From DATDRQ01 sp035291645 (GTDB lineage Bacteria; Chloroflexota; Anaerolineae; Anaerolineales; UBA4823): a DNA stretch of 5,558 nt. Position numbers and translations under genes: made by a program. Below, in pieces: positions 4,576 to 5,558 of the stretch. The notes under the pieces are model-generated. The model was not told the origin of the DNA. It saw only the letters and a program-made list of their open reading frames with translations, and made no database searches. Where the stretch lies: NCBI GenBank assembly GCA_035291645.1, contig DATDRQ010000230.1, positions 1 through 5,558 on the forward strand, written 5' to 3'. Numbering within the stretch: position 1 is the first letter of the stretch; every line of letters starts with the position of its first letter.

Positions 4576-5558
4576 ATGCAACGAAAACCACTCACTCGAC
4601 GTGATTTCCTGCGGCTGTGCAGCTTATCCCTGGGGAGCCTGGCGCTCAGGCCCTGGGGAGGGCGGCTGTTTAGCCTGCCGGATTTCCCGCAAGCCGATCG
4701 CTTGGGCCGCGTCGGCTGGTACTCGGTTGATCTAAAGGAGCGCCCGGACCACGACAGCCGGACGGTCGGTGTGCTCTACGAGGACAGCGTGGTACCCTGG
4801 TTGAAGGAGACGGTCGGTCGCCGGCCTTTCCGGAACAACCAGCGCTACGTGGAAACGCCAGGCGGGTATATCTGGTCCGGCGACCTGATCCCGGTGCACA
4901 ACCAACCGAACCAACCTGTGAATGACTTGCCACAAACCGGCGGCGAGACCGGGATGTGGGTAGAAGTCTCTGTCCCGTATGTGGACGCAGTCCAGGAGAA
5001 TCCCCCGCCGCGCTCGAATTTCTTCCAATACCGGGTCGAGAATGGATTGCCCCTGCGCTTCTACTACAGCCAGATCCTGTGGGTCGACCAGTTGCGCACC
5101 GATGCCAGCGGGCAGGTGTGGTACCGGGTGAACGAGCGATACGGCAACCCGGGCGATATCTTATGGGCGCTGGCAGAATCTTTTCGCCCTATCACGGCGG
5201 AGGAATTATCTCCGATCAACCCGGAAGTGGAGGACAAGCGCATCCTGGTGAAAGTCCGTTGGGAGCAGCAGATGCTTTCCTGTTTCGAGGGCGACCGGGA
5301 AGTATATTACTGCCGGATCTCATCCGGCGTCGCCACTGGCTCGACGCCGCTCAGCGCCATCGGCAGCAAGGGCTTTGCCATCTGGCGCAAGCTGCACTCC
5401 CTGCACATGTCCGGCGGCACCAACGCCGAAGGCTGGGACCTGCCCGGGATCGGTTGGACGCAGCTGTTTCACGGCGAGGGCGTTGCCGTCCATTCGACTT
5501 TCTGGCATAACAACTTCGGCGAACCGATGTCTCATGGCTGCGTCAACACTGCCCCGCA
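4576..5558 (+). CDS. Tat-exported L,D-transpeptidase (YkuD domain), C-terminus missing
   Basis: An open frame of 327 codons runs from ATG 4576 to the window edge. The N-terminus has a twin-arginine signal, TRRDFLR (residues 7-13), followed by a hydrophobic stretch (about 14-24), so the folded protein is probably exported by the Tat pathway. Residues about 45-110 and 155-190 look like SH3-type beta modules (GYIWSGDLIPV; VWYRVNERYG), often found beside cell-wall enzymes. The YkuD catalytic domain begins near residue 213 (RILVKVRWEQQMLSCFEG) and contains His306 and the motif SHGCVN with catalytic Cys322, spaced as in the family. Such enzymes form 3-3 peptidoglycan cross-links or attach proteins to the wall. 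The start is supported by the Tat motif beginning a few residues in; the Shine-Dalgarno is weak (GGA at 4567-4569). An ATG 4 nt upstream (4572) is in another frame and stops after 10 codons. Probably only the last few tens of residues are missing. Confidence 0.9.
   Translation, partial: MQRKPLTRRDFLRLCSLSLGSLALRPWGGRLFSLPDFPQADRLGRVGWYSVDLKERPDHDSRTVGVLYEDSVVPWLKETVGRRPFRNNQRYVETPGGYIWSGDLIPVHNQPNQPVNDLPQTGGETGMWVEVSVPYVDAVQENPPPRSNFFQYRVENGLPLRFYYSQILWVDQLRTDASGQVWYRVNERYGNPGDILWALAESFRPITAEELSPINPEVEDKRILVKVRWEQQMLSCFEGDREVYYCRISSGVATGSTPLSAIGSKGFAIWRKLHSLHMSGGTNAEGWDLPGIGWTQLFHGEGVAVHSTFWHNNFGEPMSHGCVNTAP

Noticed and set aside
4956..5510. A 184-codon plus-strand frame inside the transpeptidase region
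   Set aside because: The true frame carries the Tat signal and the SHGC catalytic motif throughout; this is an off-frame shadow.
1..5558. CRISPR arrays, tRNA or rRNA genes, insertion sequences
   Set aside because: No regularly spaced repeats, cloverleaf-like sequences, rRNA motifs, transposase genes or terminal inverted repeats were seen on either strand.

Overview
The window looks like chromosomal DNA from an uncultured bacterium, most likely a Chloroflexota (Anaerolineae-like) organism. That placement is an inference from the style of the proteins (Tat-exported L,D-transpeptidase, tethered thioredoxin, CYTH protein) and the moderately GC-rich coding DNA; no rRNA or other marker gene is present. 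Shine-Dalgarno sites and sigma70-type promoters are easy to see. Three of the complete genes (csoR, copZ, copA) end in TGA, so TGA is an ordinary stop here.

Layout. (1) 1-233, minus strand: the first 77 codons of a CYTH-superfamily protein, cut off by the window edge. (2) 234-512: an AT-rich divergent intergenic region with a good -10 box for the CYTH gene and a weak candidate for the plus-strand gene. (3) 513-1166, plus strand: a lipoprotein with a C-terminal thioredoxin fold. Its reading frame is interrupted once, by TGA at 924-926, exactly where the first cysteine of the CxxC active site should be. The frame continues unbroken for 79 codons to TAA and encodes the rest of the thioredoxin fold. 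A stem-loop with the position and loop features of a bacterial SECIS element follows the TGA. The best reading is a 217-residue membrane-tethered selenoprotein with a Sec-Pro-Thr-Cys redox centre. A conventional gene finder would call a truncated lipoprotein, or a lipoprotein plus a separate small ORF. (4) 1167-1346: a non-coding stretch with a 9-bp inverted repeat, then a near-consensus promoter and a G/C-tract palindrome typical of a CsoR operator. (5) 1347-4389: a compact copper-efflux operon, csoR (Cu(I)-sensing repressor), copZ (copper chaperone) and copA (P1B-1 Cu+ ATPase). (6) 4390-4575: an intergenic region with a sigma70-like promoter. (7) 4576-5558: a Tat-exported L,D-transpeptidase, running off the right edge just after its catalytic cysteine.

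How the genes may work together. Copper entering the cell would be bound by CsoR, which would release the operator; CopZ would pass Cu(I) to CopA for export. The tethered seleno-thioredoxin just upstream faces outside the membrane, where exported copper damages thiols, so a role in extracytoplasmic thiol repair or metal handling is possible. It has its own ribosome-binding site and is separated from csoR by the csoR promoter, so this functional link rests on proximity alone.

The selenocysteine call is the main novelty. It depends on the TGA being real and on the genome carrying selA, selB, selC and selD, which cannot be seen here.
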